Assembly: GCA_973895155.1 (NCBI GenBank)
Contig: OZ316893.1
Location: forward strand, 18,352,001 to 18,416,000
Length of the DNA stretch: 64,000 nt
Direction of reading: 5' to 3'
DNA from: Marsupella aquatica
Taxonomy: Eukaryota; Marchantiophyta
Position 1 is the first letter of the stretch; every line of letters begins with the position of its first letter. Under the pieces are notes generated by a model that ran no database searches, was not told the origin of the DNA, and saw nothing but the letters and a program-made list of their open reading frames with translations. Of this stretch, positions 1-13,335 are shown piece by piece. Both the position numbers and the translations under genes were made by a program.

Positions 1-2425
1 CATATATGGTCTCTAGATGATCGATAAACCCAAACTACCATAATATCCTAGCAAGCGTGTAGAGGGCATGGTGGTGGGTGATGATAAACATGCACTCTTG
101 CACGGCACAAGATCGAGTTTCTGTGCGCAACAACAATTATGGAAACTTGTCCACAATTGTTCAGTGAAGGGTACACAACATCATCAGTTATATATCAGTG
201 GTTGATATCACTGATTAGTTTTCATGCTATTTTTTTAATCGCAGTTGAGTAGCTAAGATGGGGCCTTTGCACCTCTGCTCATCTCAGCTAGGCAGCTGAG
301 ATTGATTCAATCTCGGTTGAACTCGTCAAGATAGGCGCACAGACCAAAAAAATCGGGCGGAAAAAAAGTAAAATTTTGAAAAAAATAAATTTGTGGAACT
401 TTTTGGTGTCCATACCCTACAGACCTTGCCAAGATGGGGTGTACGTACACCCCATATTGAAATAAAATAAAATTCTCTCTTAAATGTTGAGAAAATATTT
501 TTTGCGCTGCACTCAGCGGCCTCTTTGAGATGAGGTGACAGCTGATATCAGATTGACTGATGAGATTACTTATCTCATTCATTGACAATAAAAATTGTTA
601 AGGTTGGGGCTCGGGTTGGGGACAAGGATAAGAAGGAGGTGCAGGCCAATGACTACTTAGTTTTTGGATTTTGTAGTTTATTTAGAGGTTAGTAGGAAAA
701 CTATATCCGCTGGAATAATTCAATTTAGAGGTCACCACTAGACTGTCTGTTAGTACTGGTTAGATCATGTCGTACACTACTTCTCAAATTTATTATCTGA
801 TTAGATAGTAAGATTTCAGATGTTCATCAGTAGCATTAGCACACAAAAACAGATAATATTTAGAGGGTGGCGATCAATGCACCTTTATTCCAGATCTGGC
901 TAGATCAGCACCTGAAACAACAAGAATAGTTTTTCAACTTTGTCAACCATTGAATGTTTTTACTACTCGATTAACCATGGAAAAAACAGAATTTTTTGAG
1001 GACTCAAATTATTGCAGATTTGTGTTTTGCGTCAATACTAAAGGGTCACTAAAATTATCCAAGCCTATTGTCTACAATGAAGCTTCTAAGATTCTATCGT
1101 GAATCTTACTTATAAAGTGCGGACCCCAAGCTAGAGTTAAGGTCTAGGCTTTTGGAGTGAAGCTTCTAGACCATAAGTCTATAGCCCACCATGTGGATGG
1201 AAAGATTCATGGGTATGTGTATGTCAAATGATGATCATACATGCTCTTTGTCATAGTTTCTATTTATCATGCATGTTCTTGGTCATAATTTCTATTACAT
1301 TCAAGATCACTACTAAGATTGAAAGTTACCCTAGGGCAAGTGGGGGCAGGAAACACGGACTTGGGCAAGTCATCGATGAATATAAATTGTAGAGAATGTT
1401 TATTGTGCAAAAGTCTTTTTTGTCTCGCCTCTATCAGTTAAGTTCAAAGAACTAGTAGGCGCATAAGAGAGGGAGCCAAGCTCTCGACTGTGTGCTTTGG
1501 GGGCAAAGGAGATTGAATTGAAAAGATGGTGAACTCTCTTCTCTGTTCATGTGTTGCTCTGGCGGCGATTCCCAAGTAAGTATGGCTTGGTCCCAACAAT
1601 TCTATGTGCGTAGCAGTAGTGCGACAGTGTCATTTGAATGCTACCGTATCCCGTTTGAGCCGTCTTTTCCTCATGGGCAGGCGTGAAATTGGGCAGGCAA
1701 TTGGGCAGATTATTACTCTTTGGGTCGCCCCACCTTTGGTGAGGAGCTCCCTCGATATTGTCCTCGTATTCCAGGTCCTGTGTAATCGAAGTATCGTATC
1801 TCTCTGTGTTTCTTGGGTTGGGTGAACAGGTTGCGAGTTGGGACAGTGAGACACAAGTGAGGGAGGTGTTTCAAGAGAAAGGGCAGTAAGGAGAGCGACA
1901 ATCGAGAGGAGAAGCAAGTGCTTCGGGATTGAAGAATCCGTAAACGTACGTAGACCGTCAAGAAGAGGCTTGGTGATCATTATGAAAGCGTAGAGCTCTG
2001 AGGGGCAGTGAAGCAAGACTCACAAGTGGAAATCATTTAAAACGCAGGTCATCGCGTAGAGCAGAGTAAGCTGATTCGAGAGATGTAATCGGAGCGGGAA
2101 TCGGAGCGTTCAGTGAGATTTGAATTTGACGCACTAAAATGTCTGCAATCATGGCTCCTGCATTGCACTTGAATGGCACTGCGGCAATCGAGACTCGCGG
2201 TTTACGTGGTCTAACAGGAAACTAATAAAATCAAGAATCTTGTCCGTTGCAGCTCTCACTTCACTGGGGAAGTTGTCCAACTTCTTGTCACAAATGCTGT
2301 CCTAGAGTTCAATGCGAACATATTTAGTTCGCCAACGAGCAACGCGAAGGTTTTGAATTTTAACTCATTTGGCTGAAGGGTCTCCGGATTTGCGTTGTCC
2401 AGGTCCCAGCCTGTTATCTTTGACA
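1..2425. other. No recognisable gene; AT-rich 5' flank of the deaminase gene
   Basis: I see no family-recognisable reading frame here. Open frames at 307-588 and 1604-2016 are short, overlap each other on opposite strands and resemble no protein I know. The last few hundred bases probably hold the promoter and 5' UTR of the downstream TADA gene. The frame of its first coding exon stays open from 2369, but the first ATG in that frame is at 2426, so an upstream exon cannot be excluded. Confidence 0.5.
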
Positions 2426-5062
<2,637 letters not shown>

Positions 5063-6592
5063 CCAAGATTAGTTGCACATTGCCAGTTGTCCCAATATTC
5101 GTTGGTTTCTTCCCTTCATCTTATGTTGTTGCAACTCAGTTGTAGAAAGAAATGGGGCTTGACTGAGCTGGTTAACGGTTGACATGGTGATTAGTCTCCA
5201 ACGTAGCAAGTGAAAGGGAAGTTCCTGTGAACCGAGGTGATTTTAGCAAGGAGCGAATCTCTACTTGACAGAATTCGCACACAGAACTGACTGGATAAGA
5301 GCAAACACTCGCAGGTTCTCAACCATAGACATATGCTGACAATTGCCCTTGGGTTCTCGTTATTATATAGCCGGCAACAGTGCAAGTCAAGCTAGTGATT
5401 TGGTCACTCTTTAGCTTGCTTTGAAAGAGCAATACCCCTGTCCTATCTTCGCACAGAGGAGATCGTTGTTGGACGGTTGGAGTTATGGTGGAAAACAGAT
5501 CGTGTGTTGTCAGTACTCAGTCTGTACTCTAGACAGGTGCTCGAAAAGATTCAACCTCCTGCCTAGAGTTGCAACTGTAGTCTTTGCTGGCATATCTAGA
5601 TGCTGCCGGTTTTCATAGGTATGCGCACGTTCTGGCAGTCGGCAAAGCTTGGTTCATTAGAAAAATGTGTTGTTTAAGTTGTAAATGGAAAGTTCTTTGC
5701 ATTTCTTCAGCATTTCTCAGTTGAAGGGCATCCGTAGGGAAAGCAGATTAATTAGTCTCTGTTGCAGGGCACGAGGGAAAGCATCATTTTCCAGCATGCA
5801 TTGTGTTTATTTGTGACCACCGGGTGCTAAATCTACACCTAATTTTGATCTCCTTGCAGCTAGAACTCAAACCAAGACAAGGTATGCGCGATTTGTCAAC
5901 CAAGCGGCACAAGCAAATGTGTCATGGTTTGAGTTCTGGCAGTAAGGTAGGTGTATAAGAAAGGTAACATGAGAATTGCTTTCTTTGCTTGCCTGACAAC
6001 TGTGACCCATCCTTAGACTTATCCTTTGCAGGCACCTTCTAGGGCGACTCCAGTCCACTGCAGCAGCCATTCATCCTCTGAGCTTTTTCATGGCCGTGCA
6101 TCCCCCAACCTTGACCTCGGCTGGGGCTAATTAGATTCCAAGATAGACTCAAATGTGAAGGGCTGCCTTCTCTGTAGTAACAAATGTCATAGAATATTTG
6201 TTTAACTCCAAATACCATGGATAGTGGAGAACTTCCCACAATCAACTTCCTTGGGGCCACAAATCCCTCACATGGATACATTGAACAATGTCCATATTCT
6301 CAGCAGTAGGATACTCCTTCACCCCTGCAATCCAAGGTGAAAAGCAAGCTGGATAGGACCACCAATAGGTTTTGTCCCCCACTTCTCTATCTACAAAAAA
6401 ATGAGACATATCTTGTTGCTCTTCTCCAAAATAATGAAATGTAGATCTTCTTGGAATTGTCTTCAATCAAGTTTGAAACATCCTTAAAGTCCTCCTCAAT
6501 GTCCACTACAAGTGAGGTTTTTGTCTTTTCAAAAGATGTCTGGATACTCAAATCTTGGACTTTAGGGACCAAGTCAGCCACAATTTCAGACA
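5063..6592. other. No gene recognised; 3' flank of TADA and unassigned sequence
   Basis: The TADA 3' UTR presumably lies at the start. Minus-strand open frames around 6242-6593 contain a tryptophan-rich stretch (WWSYPACFSPW) and an acidic stretch. They may be exons of a decayed mobile-element gene cut by the LINE insertion at 6593, but I cannot name the family. Nothing else is supportable. Confidence 0.4.
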
Positions 6593-7342
6593 TAAGAGAG
6601 TTGGAGGAAAACAGATTTCCTTTTCATGCCTTGCGCTCATCTTCAGCTAAAGGGTGGTATGCAGATGTGTGCAGGTGGGCCCATGCTTGGGATTTTCCTG
6701 AACATGAATGGCCAACACACCCAACCAAGCTAAGAGCAAAACTTGAGCAAAAGGCTTTGCACAAACTTTGGCATGAACCTAGCCCACGGCAGCAATACTA
6801 CATGAGAGATGTGAACCCCATGAAGAAATATCGAGAACAAGAATACTTATCTAGCACTATCTCAGTACAACTTAGACAACTTATTGCTCAGTATAGACTA
6901 AGCTCACACCACCTTGAAGTAGAACAAGGGAGATGGAAGGATATTGACAAGAAAAAGAGGGTTTGTCAACTATGTGATAGCTCTAGTATAGAGAATGAAT
7001 ATCATGTATTCATTGCTTGCAAGTTTTATGAGGGGGTTAGGATGGCATCTCAAATCTTGGTGAAAGATTTGTATGCATTGTTTGGTCTGCCCCCTCAGCA
7101 ACTTGGAAGATATATCTTTGCGGTGGATAGGGAAAGGAGAATAGGTTTGGAAAATCTTTCAGGGCTCTCTAGGTCCATAGGGCTCTCTAGGTCCATAGTT
7201 TCTTTGAGGACATAGTTGTCCTCTTCTGAGCAATCTCTTTTGGTTGCTCTTTTCTTTGATTGCATTGTACTTTACTTTTTGTGGCAGCTCCTTTGACTTT
7301 CATGGTCCCGGAGCTTATAATACATTACCATTACCATTACCA
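6593..7342 (+). mobile_element. LINE (family 1) 3' fragment, 5'-truncated
   Basis: This 750-bp piece is nearly identical to the 3' end of LINE copy A (20091-24810). It encodes the last ~200 residues of ORF2, from LEENRFPFHALRSSS through the Cys-rich CQLCDSSSIENEYHVF motif to the stop at 7213-7215. The 3' UTR follows, with the AGCTCC/GGAGCT hairpin and a short (ATTACC)n tail ending near 7342. It carries the 18-bp in-frame duplication near the ORF2 C-terminus that also marks copies A and B. At the 5' junction there is a few bases of microhomology (taagagag) and no evident target-site duplication. Confidence 0.9.
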
Positions 7343-8384
7343 GATTTTGGTATGAAAGTTACAGGAAATAACCTAGTATGTACAATAGTTAGATCTTACA
7401 ATAAAAAGTTACTAGTGCATCCCTTTAACCAAATTTTGGTGTGTCCTGTTCTGTTAGTAAAATCATCATAGTAAATCACCATCCAAGATTAGTATTAGTA
7501 ATTGTGCATGTAATTTATCACAGTCTATGGAGCTAGCTTTTCCATAGGAAGAGCCTATGTTGACAGCAGTGCATCATATTCATTTGTCACATGGATCAAA
7601 GTAGACCTTCACAAAAAGTTGAAATCAATCAATTGGCTAGAATCATTCTGCATATTTCTGCTACCACTAGCCCGGGCGATAACAGGGAGACATACATCAA
7701 CTTTAAGGTAGCAGTACAGCATCAAGAGAGATTAGTGTATGGAATATCAACAAAAAAAGGATCACTGGATATTTGGTCATACTTGTTGTACACGAGTCAT
7801 GTGCTGTCGTGTGAATCACTAGTGTTATCTTGGGCACTGTGTGCAGTCAGAGAAACTACAGCCACTAGTAATTATGCAAGAGAAGACAGAAAAATCTGTG
7901 AACAATATTCTATAGAATCTCTGGCTATGGGGCATGCTTACAAGGGTGGCAGCACTGAACTTTAGTAAGTACTACTCTAGAGAACACATACCAAATTGGC
8001 AGGACTAAGAAGAGGGAGACAAAATGTTTCAATCATGCCGTCAATCCCTTGCGTCAGAAGATGAGTGTGAGTGTGAGGGGTGGGGAATATAAGTAGGGAA
8101 GTCCTTTGAGTGTGGTGTGTTGCTGGTAAATAGGTATCGACTACTATGTCTGTTTTACCACCGTCAGATTTAGGGCTCTATGTGCTGAACGGTAGATGTG
8201 ACTTTAATTTGTTTAGTTAGAATCATACAGTTATCCTTGTTCCTTATGTTTTATGTACCATATTTTTACAAAGCAAGAAAAACCCTTTAATATGTACTTG
8301 TAGAGTATACGTGTACTTATTTTAACTGATTTTTTAAAGTTTATAACATGTCCTTGATTGAAAAAAGTTTTCTTCACGGCCATC

Positions 8385-8428
<44 letters not shown>

Positions 8429-8909
8429 TGTGAAGAGAATTTTTCATGTGGAAGGAATGAAATGTAAGGGGTTAGGGCAAAAGAGTCTTAGCCGCTGACA
8501 GAGAATTTTCCTTACAACATTTTATATTTTTTTATAAATTTGGCCATGAAAACCTGGTGGAGGAATCAGAAAGAGCCAAAGAATCAAATATCCGAGCAGT
8601 CAACAGCAAGAAGGTCAATAATCAGCCCTATCTCGAATGACACAAAGCTAGGAGGCAGGTCAAAGGCGCCACATATTCTAGCAGCCCCCCACACTGCTAG
8701 GCAGCAACTTCTGGATACCTATAAGCTTTGCAGAATTGTCTCCTCACCAGATTTTCCTATCCCGATGTGATCCATACATCTCTACGATTCAGCCATTCTA
8801 TTCTTTCCCTGTAAATCATTTCCCTAGCCCTCAGTTTTTGTGTTTTCCGGTTACAAGCAGACAATGTAAGCACAGTAGAGACATGATCTGCCGCCTCCAA
8901 AAGGATGAA
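7343..8909. other. No gene recognised; contains a GA microsatellite
   Basis: Apart from the GA repeat at 8388-8426 nothing is identifiable. The longest frame (7591-7965, +, up to 124 codons) has no recognisable motif, and I do not propose it as a gene. Confidence 0.4.
8388..8426. repeat. (GA)n microsatellite
   Basis: An uninterrupted run of about 19 GA dinucleotides, read directly from the sequence. Confidence 0.97.
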
Positions 8910-9749
8910 TCAGAAGTCCAACTTTCTGATCCCTTCAACCTGGAACATGTGCTCATTGCGCCCAAGCCACCATGCCCATAGCATCTGAAAGAGCACAACC
9001 ATCATTACAATCTTGCAGTGGTGCCTTCTTGTCGCCCAACCCAATCGGTCCCGCTGAGTTACCTGCAAAGATACCACCAAAGCCTTGTGCATCTCGCCCA
9101 ACATTTCTGTGCGTGAGTGCAGTCCAAAAATAAATGAGGGATGGACTCCAGAATCCCTAGGCATAGTTTGCATTCTCCAGTGTCTTTGCTCTCATTGACA
9201 TGCCTAAACCCCATATTCCAGCCCAGCACACGTTCCATTACATCTCCGTGTCCCCAATTCCTGTTCAGACTGGGCGTGTCCCCAAGCACCGGCCAAAGTA
9301 GTTGGTAAGCCCTCTGATTGGGGATCCTAAAGCACTTCAATGGGGCAGGGTTGTTTGCTTGGCACCAGCAGCCAGGGCCAGGTTCATACCCCCACTCACG
9401 TTGTGGTATAATATACAAGGCCTCCATGAATCTTCTGCCAAGAATCCGATGCTCAGGTGTGAATCCCCTAAAAATGCTCCCATTGCCATTCCATCCTATA
9501 TACACCTTATGCCCAATCTCTTGCAAAGCACCGTAGTTGCAACCATGTCCTCATTGCTCCATGACTAAAAGCCCTTCAGGCACTAGAACACATCCCCCAC
9601 TGCCTGTAAAATGTGTCTCACTAGCAGAGATCTTCTTGTGAATGTCAGCATCTTGTTTGCCCATGAGGATAGTTGCTGTCCAATTTTTTTGAGTACATAG
9701 TTGTGCAGCTGCTCCGTCTTCAAATCTACCCCCAATGGAGCCCCACGGT
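8910..9749 (-). pseudogene. Non-LTR retrotransposon remnant: C-terminal zf-RVT domain
   Basis: Minus-strand frames across this stretch read like the C-terminus of a plant LINE ORF2 of a family different from the full-length LINEs here. A zf-RVT-type motif (CKLCLGILESIPHLFLDC) follows a region of conserved tryptophans, and after it comes the typical tail pattern WAWWLGRNEHMF. The parts lie in more than one frame with stops between them (9551-9754, then 9059-9526, then 8910-9173), so it is a decayed fragment without the RT core. Its upstream side is cut at about 9750 by the purine-rich repeat. Confidence 0.72.
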
Positions 9750-11620
9750 GTCATCGGGGAAAATATTTGACGGGTGAAGTGGAGTGTGCCGGAACATGAC
9801 TACCTGCTTTAAGTTCAGTTTGGGAAGCATCTATGGTTGTGAAGAGAAAGAAACAAACAGAGTTAAAGTTGAAGGATAAAAAGACAAAAGAGGAATAAAA
9901 CAAGTGAAAGTTGAAGCTTAGGCTTAAGGGATATGAGGCATTTAATGGGGAAGTGACATGTGGTGGCCTGGGGGGGGGGATTCGAATTCATAAGGTCATG
10001 TTGAAGATGGCAGTTAGAAGCGTGGAGGATGTTAGAAGGATTCACAGAAAGGAGTTGACGGGAACAGATCAAAGAGGACTTCAGGATCGTGGAGGATATG
10101 GTGAAGAGGAGTTTTTGAGCAAGAAGGAAGGGAACAGAAGGAATGATCACGAGGAGTTTTGAATGAACGAGGGGACGATCGGGCGAGGATAAGCAATTGG
10201 AGTGAACCAAGTGAAGAAGGGAATAAGGATGACGGGAGAGAGAGTTCATAGAAAGTTGATGTCGAGAGAGAGAGGTGTGCGCTCGGGAGTTCAGAGGAAA
10301 AGGGGGAGATGAATTCGACCAAGTAGTGGACAGGGATTAAAAAACTTCATGGAGAAATGCTGATGCGCGCAATCTGAATTCAGAGCTTTCGAGTAAAGGG
10401 GACTTCAGGATCGAAGAGGAATGGAAGACAGCCGGTTGTGAGCAGGGGGTTGTGGTTGCTGTTAATCTCGTCTTTGGATGAACAGGGCGATGTGGCTTCA
10501 GGTGATAGGGAATGGAGGCAGTCGATAAGTGTTCAGGTGAAGAAGGGGATAGGGAGGACAGGAGAAAGAGGGCACAAAAAGTTGATGTCAAGAGAGAGAA
10601 CGCTATGGAGAGCTTGTAAGGGAGAAAGGAGAAGACAGCAGAAGACTCGAACCAGTAGTAAGAAAAGTTGAAAGGAGGTTGAGGCGCACTTGAAAGCTTG
10701 AGGAAAAGGGAGAGATGCAGCGGAGGTGTGGATGATAATTTGGAGTTCTTGGAAAAAAAAAAACAGCGAAGCTTAGGAGAAGAGTTCGCGTGGTGCAGAG
10801 GAACGAAGCTGGTTGCGTTAGGGAATCCAGAGAAGAACGATGGCCGGCTGAAAGAGATTGAATGTTATAGCAGAATTGAATTTTTTCTGCCCGTTTTCTA
10901 ATGGAAGCTGATGGTCCGATAGTATTTTGGTTGAGAGGAGAGGGAAGCGCTTGAAGGTGGACAGTAAAATCAATAGGGAGTGGCATACTGGTGACTTGAA
11001 GCGACGCGGATATGGGGAGAAATTCACGGGCGGAAATTGGGGAAAGAGAAATGAGGAAAGGCATAGACGTGATGAAGGTCAAACAGAATGGAGTAAGGAA
11101 GCTCAAACAAAAAGAAGAGAGAAAAGAGTGACATTCCATCGATTCTTACGAGTTGCAGAAAAAGAAGCCAAAAGACAAAAACAAATGTAAATAAAAGTTC
11201 ATAACGACATTATTGAGAGGAGATCTGTGATAGAAACCGGTACTGAGGAACAAGCAAAAGTGAAAGAGACTTAGCGAGAGCTTCAATGAACGACCAAAGA
11301 AGGGACAGAATTCAGGCAAAAGAAAACGATGAAGTTTGCAGGATGGATAACGAAAACGGCCTTGATTGCTACCATCTGAATCAGAATTAAAAGCTGAAGA
11401 GAAACCTTAATTTCACGAGATCCTGTAGAAAGAGTTGTTCTGAGTCTGAAAGAAGTAACCGAGACGACGGAAAGCTACATGCGTAAAAGAGGTTTGCGTG
11501 ATCTCTTGACTGAAGAAAATGATGGCCAAGTCCATGTGATGAAAAGCAAGTGAAAAGAGGAGCCTTGAATGCTGCCGAAGGAGTGATAGACTGTAAAAGT
11601 GAAAAATGCAAATAAATAGA
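9750..11620 (+). repeat. Purine-rich dispersed repeat, copy 1 (approximate right boundary)
   Basis: The + strand is strongly enriched in G and A. Its left edge (gtcatcggggaaaatat..., then gaagtggagtgtgccggaac) reappears as the reverse complement at the edge of 39330-40839. Similarity continues inward (a gaataaa/gaagcttagg stretch and GA-rich blocks), so the two regions are inverted copies of one element. An internal sub-repeat (gttgatgtc followed by GA repeats) recurs about 326 bp apart at 10254 and 10580. Open frames on both strands look like by-products of the composition. I do not recognise the family; a non-coding LTR-type or Helitron-type element is possible. The right edge is only estimated, by the LINE tail at 11621. 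Confidence 0.65.
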
Positions 11621-11836
11621 TGGTAATGGTAATGGTAATGGTAATGTATTATAAGCTCCGGGACCATGAAAGTCAAAGGAGCTGCCACAAAAAGTAAAGT
11701 ACAATGCAATCAAAGAAAAGAGCAACCAAAAGAGATTGCTCAGAAGAGGACAACTATGTCCTCAAAGAAACTATGGACCTAGAGAGCCCTGAAAGATTTT
11801 CCAAACCTATTCTCCTTTCCCTATCCACCGCAAAGA
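11621..11836 (-). mobile_element. LINE family 1, 3' end, minus-oriented piece of a three-part rearrangement
   Basis: This piece starts with four TAATGG-type tail units and runs through the 3' hairpin into the last codons of ORF2 (the complement of ...YIFAVDRERRIG...). At 11836/11837 it switches abruptly to the same LINE in the opposite orientation. It lacks the 18-bp duplication of copies A and B. Confidence 0.88.
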
Positions 11837-12511
11837 TGGAGGAAAACAGATTTCCTTTTCATGCCTTGCGCTCATCTTCAGCTAAAGGGTGGTATGCAGA
11901 TGTGTGTAGGTGGGCCCATGCTTGGGATTTTCCTGAACATGAATGGCCAACACACCCAACCAAGCTAAGAGCAAAACTTGAGCAAAAGGCTTTGCACAAA
12001 CTTTGGCATGAACCTAGCCCGCGGCAGCAATACTACATGAGAGATGTGAACCCCATGAAGAAATATCGAGAACAAGAATACTTATCTAGCACTATCTCAG
12101 TACAACTTAGACAACTTATTGCTCAATATAGACTAAGCTCACACCACCTTGAAGTAGAACAAGGGAGATGGAAGGATATTGACAGGAAAAAGAGGGTTTG
12201 TCAACTATGTGATAGCTCTAGTATAGAGAATGAATATCATGTATTCATTGCTTGCAAGTTTTATGAGGGGGTTAGGATGGCATCTCAAATCTTGGTGAAA
12301 GATTTGTATGCATTGTTTGGTCTGCCCCCTCAGCAACTTGGAAGATATATCTTTGCGGTGGATAGGGAAAGGAGAATAGGTTTGGAAAATCTTTCAGGGC
12401 TCTCTAGGTCCATAGTTTCTTTGAGGACATAGTTGTCCTCTTCTGAGCAATCTCTTTTGGTTGCTCTTTTCTTTGATTGCATTGTACTTTACTTTTTGTG
12501 GCAGCTCCTTG
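11837..12511 (+). mobile_element. LINE family 1, plus-oriented piece of the three-part rearrangement
   Basis: The piece encodes the ORF2 C-terminus from EENRFPFHALRSSS to the stop at 12430-12432, then the 3' UTR up to the first arm of the hairpin (gcagctcctt), where it stops without loop, second arm or hexamer tail. It overlaps in content with the neighbouring minus-oriented pieces on both sides. The open frame beginning at 11704 is therefore a chimera of antisense and sense LINE sequence, not a gene. Confidence 0.88.
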
Positions 12512-12516
12512 AAGTC

Positions 12517-13335
12517 CTTAGCTTGGTTGGGTGTGTTGGCCATTCATGTTCAGGAAAATCCCAAGCATGGGCCCACCTGCACACATCTGCATACCACCCT
12601 TTAGCTGAAGATGAGCGCAAGGCATGAAAAGGAAATCTGTTTTCCTCCAACTCTCTTACACGCATGATGTATTTGAGTGTGTGGAAGAGTGCCTCCACCT
12701 CCAAAGGAAACAAGCCTGCCTCTGCAAGTGTAAGTGCATATGGGGTTTGTGACTTGATCCCAAGCTCCATCTCAAGAAATAGCTTTTGCAGCCCCTCAAT
12801 CTGTTGCCACCCAGATTTAGACACACTTGCTCCCCAAATTGGTGCTCCATAAAGAATGACTGGTTTCACCAAAGCTCCAAAGAGATGTTTCCTTAACCTC
12901 CAAGTGTGTAGACCAGCTCTTTTGCATTTGTTCATGAATGCATAAAAAGCTCTGTACCCATTGGCAGCCCTAGATTTTACACATGAGGCCCAACTCAAGT
13001 TTTGAGAGAACTCCACCCCAAGGTATTTGTAGGTCCTCACAAATTCCACCAGATTCCCTTGGAAGTAGAGCTCTGGATTTTGTCGTGTGCCAATGCCCAA
13101 ACACTTGGTCTTCTTGAGGTTGACTACCATCCCTGTTGCTTGACAAAACTCCTCCAAGGCATTGAGATGTCTTTGCAAAGCTTCTTGAGCATGAGCAAGT
13201 AGGACCACATCATCTGCAAATATAAGAAGTTGGAGGACAAACCTACCCAATTGAGTGCCAACTCCACCATGCTCCTCCAAAATGTTGTGTAGCTGATCAA
13301 TGAAGATGCCAAAGAGAGTTGGTGAGAGAGGACAA
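12517..13335 (-). mobile_element. LINE family 1, internal ORF2 piece, minus orientation
   Basis: The piece encodes a continuous part of ORF2 from upstream of the FADD reverse-transcriptase motif (LLIFADDVVLLAH) through YLGVEFSQNLSW to HPTKLR. A few non-LINE bases (gaagtc) separate it from the preceding piece. The 5' edge at 13335 is fused to an unrelated open frame, which borrows LINE sequence for its last residues. Confidence 0.88.

Noticed and set aside
1630-2016. Possible gene upstream of TADA on the minus strand
   Set aside because: Composition is unremarkable, frames overlap each other on both strands, there is no recognisable motif and the start codon is not supported.
2369-2425. Start of TADA at 2369
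   Set aside because: The codon is TTG; plants normally initiate at ATG, and the first in-frame ATG is 2426.
7591-7965. 124-codon frame
   Set aside because: No motif, no paralogue in the window and no splice context; likely chance.
10032-11139. Serine/leucine/proline-rich frames in the purine-rich repeat
   Set aside because: They are the expected translation of pyrimidine-rich complementary DNA and are not conserved as frames in the inverted copy.
11704-12432. 242-codon frame as an independent gene
   Set aside because: It starts in antisense LINE 3' UTR and continues into a sense ORF2 fragment, so it is a chimera created by the inversion.
13297-13335. C-terminal residues LSSLTNSLWHLH of the unknown gag-like gene
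   Set aside because: They are encoded by inserted LINE sequence; the native 3' end of the gene is lost.
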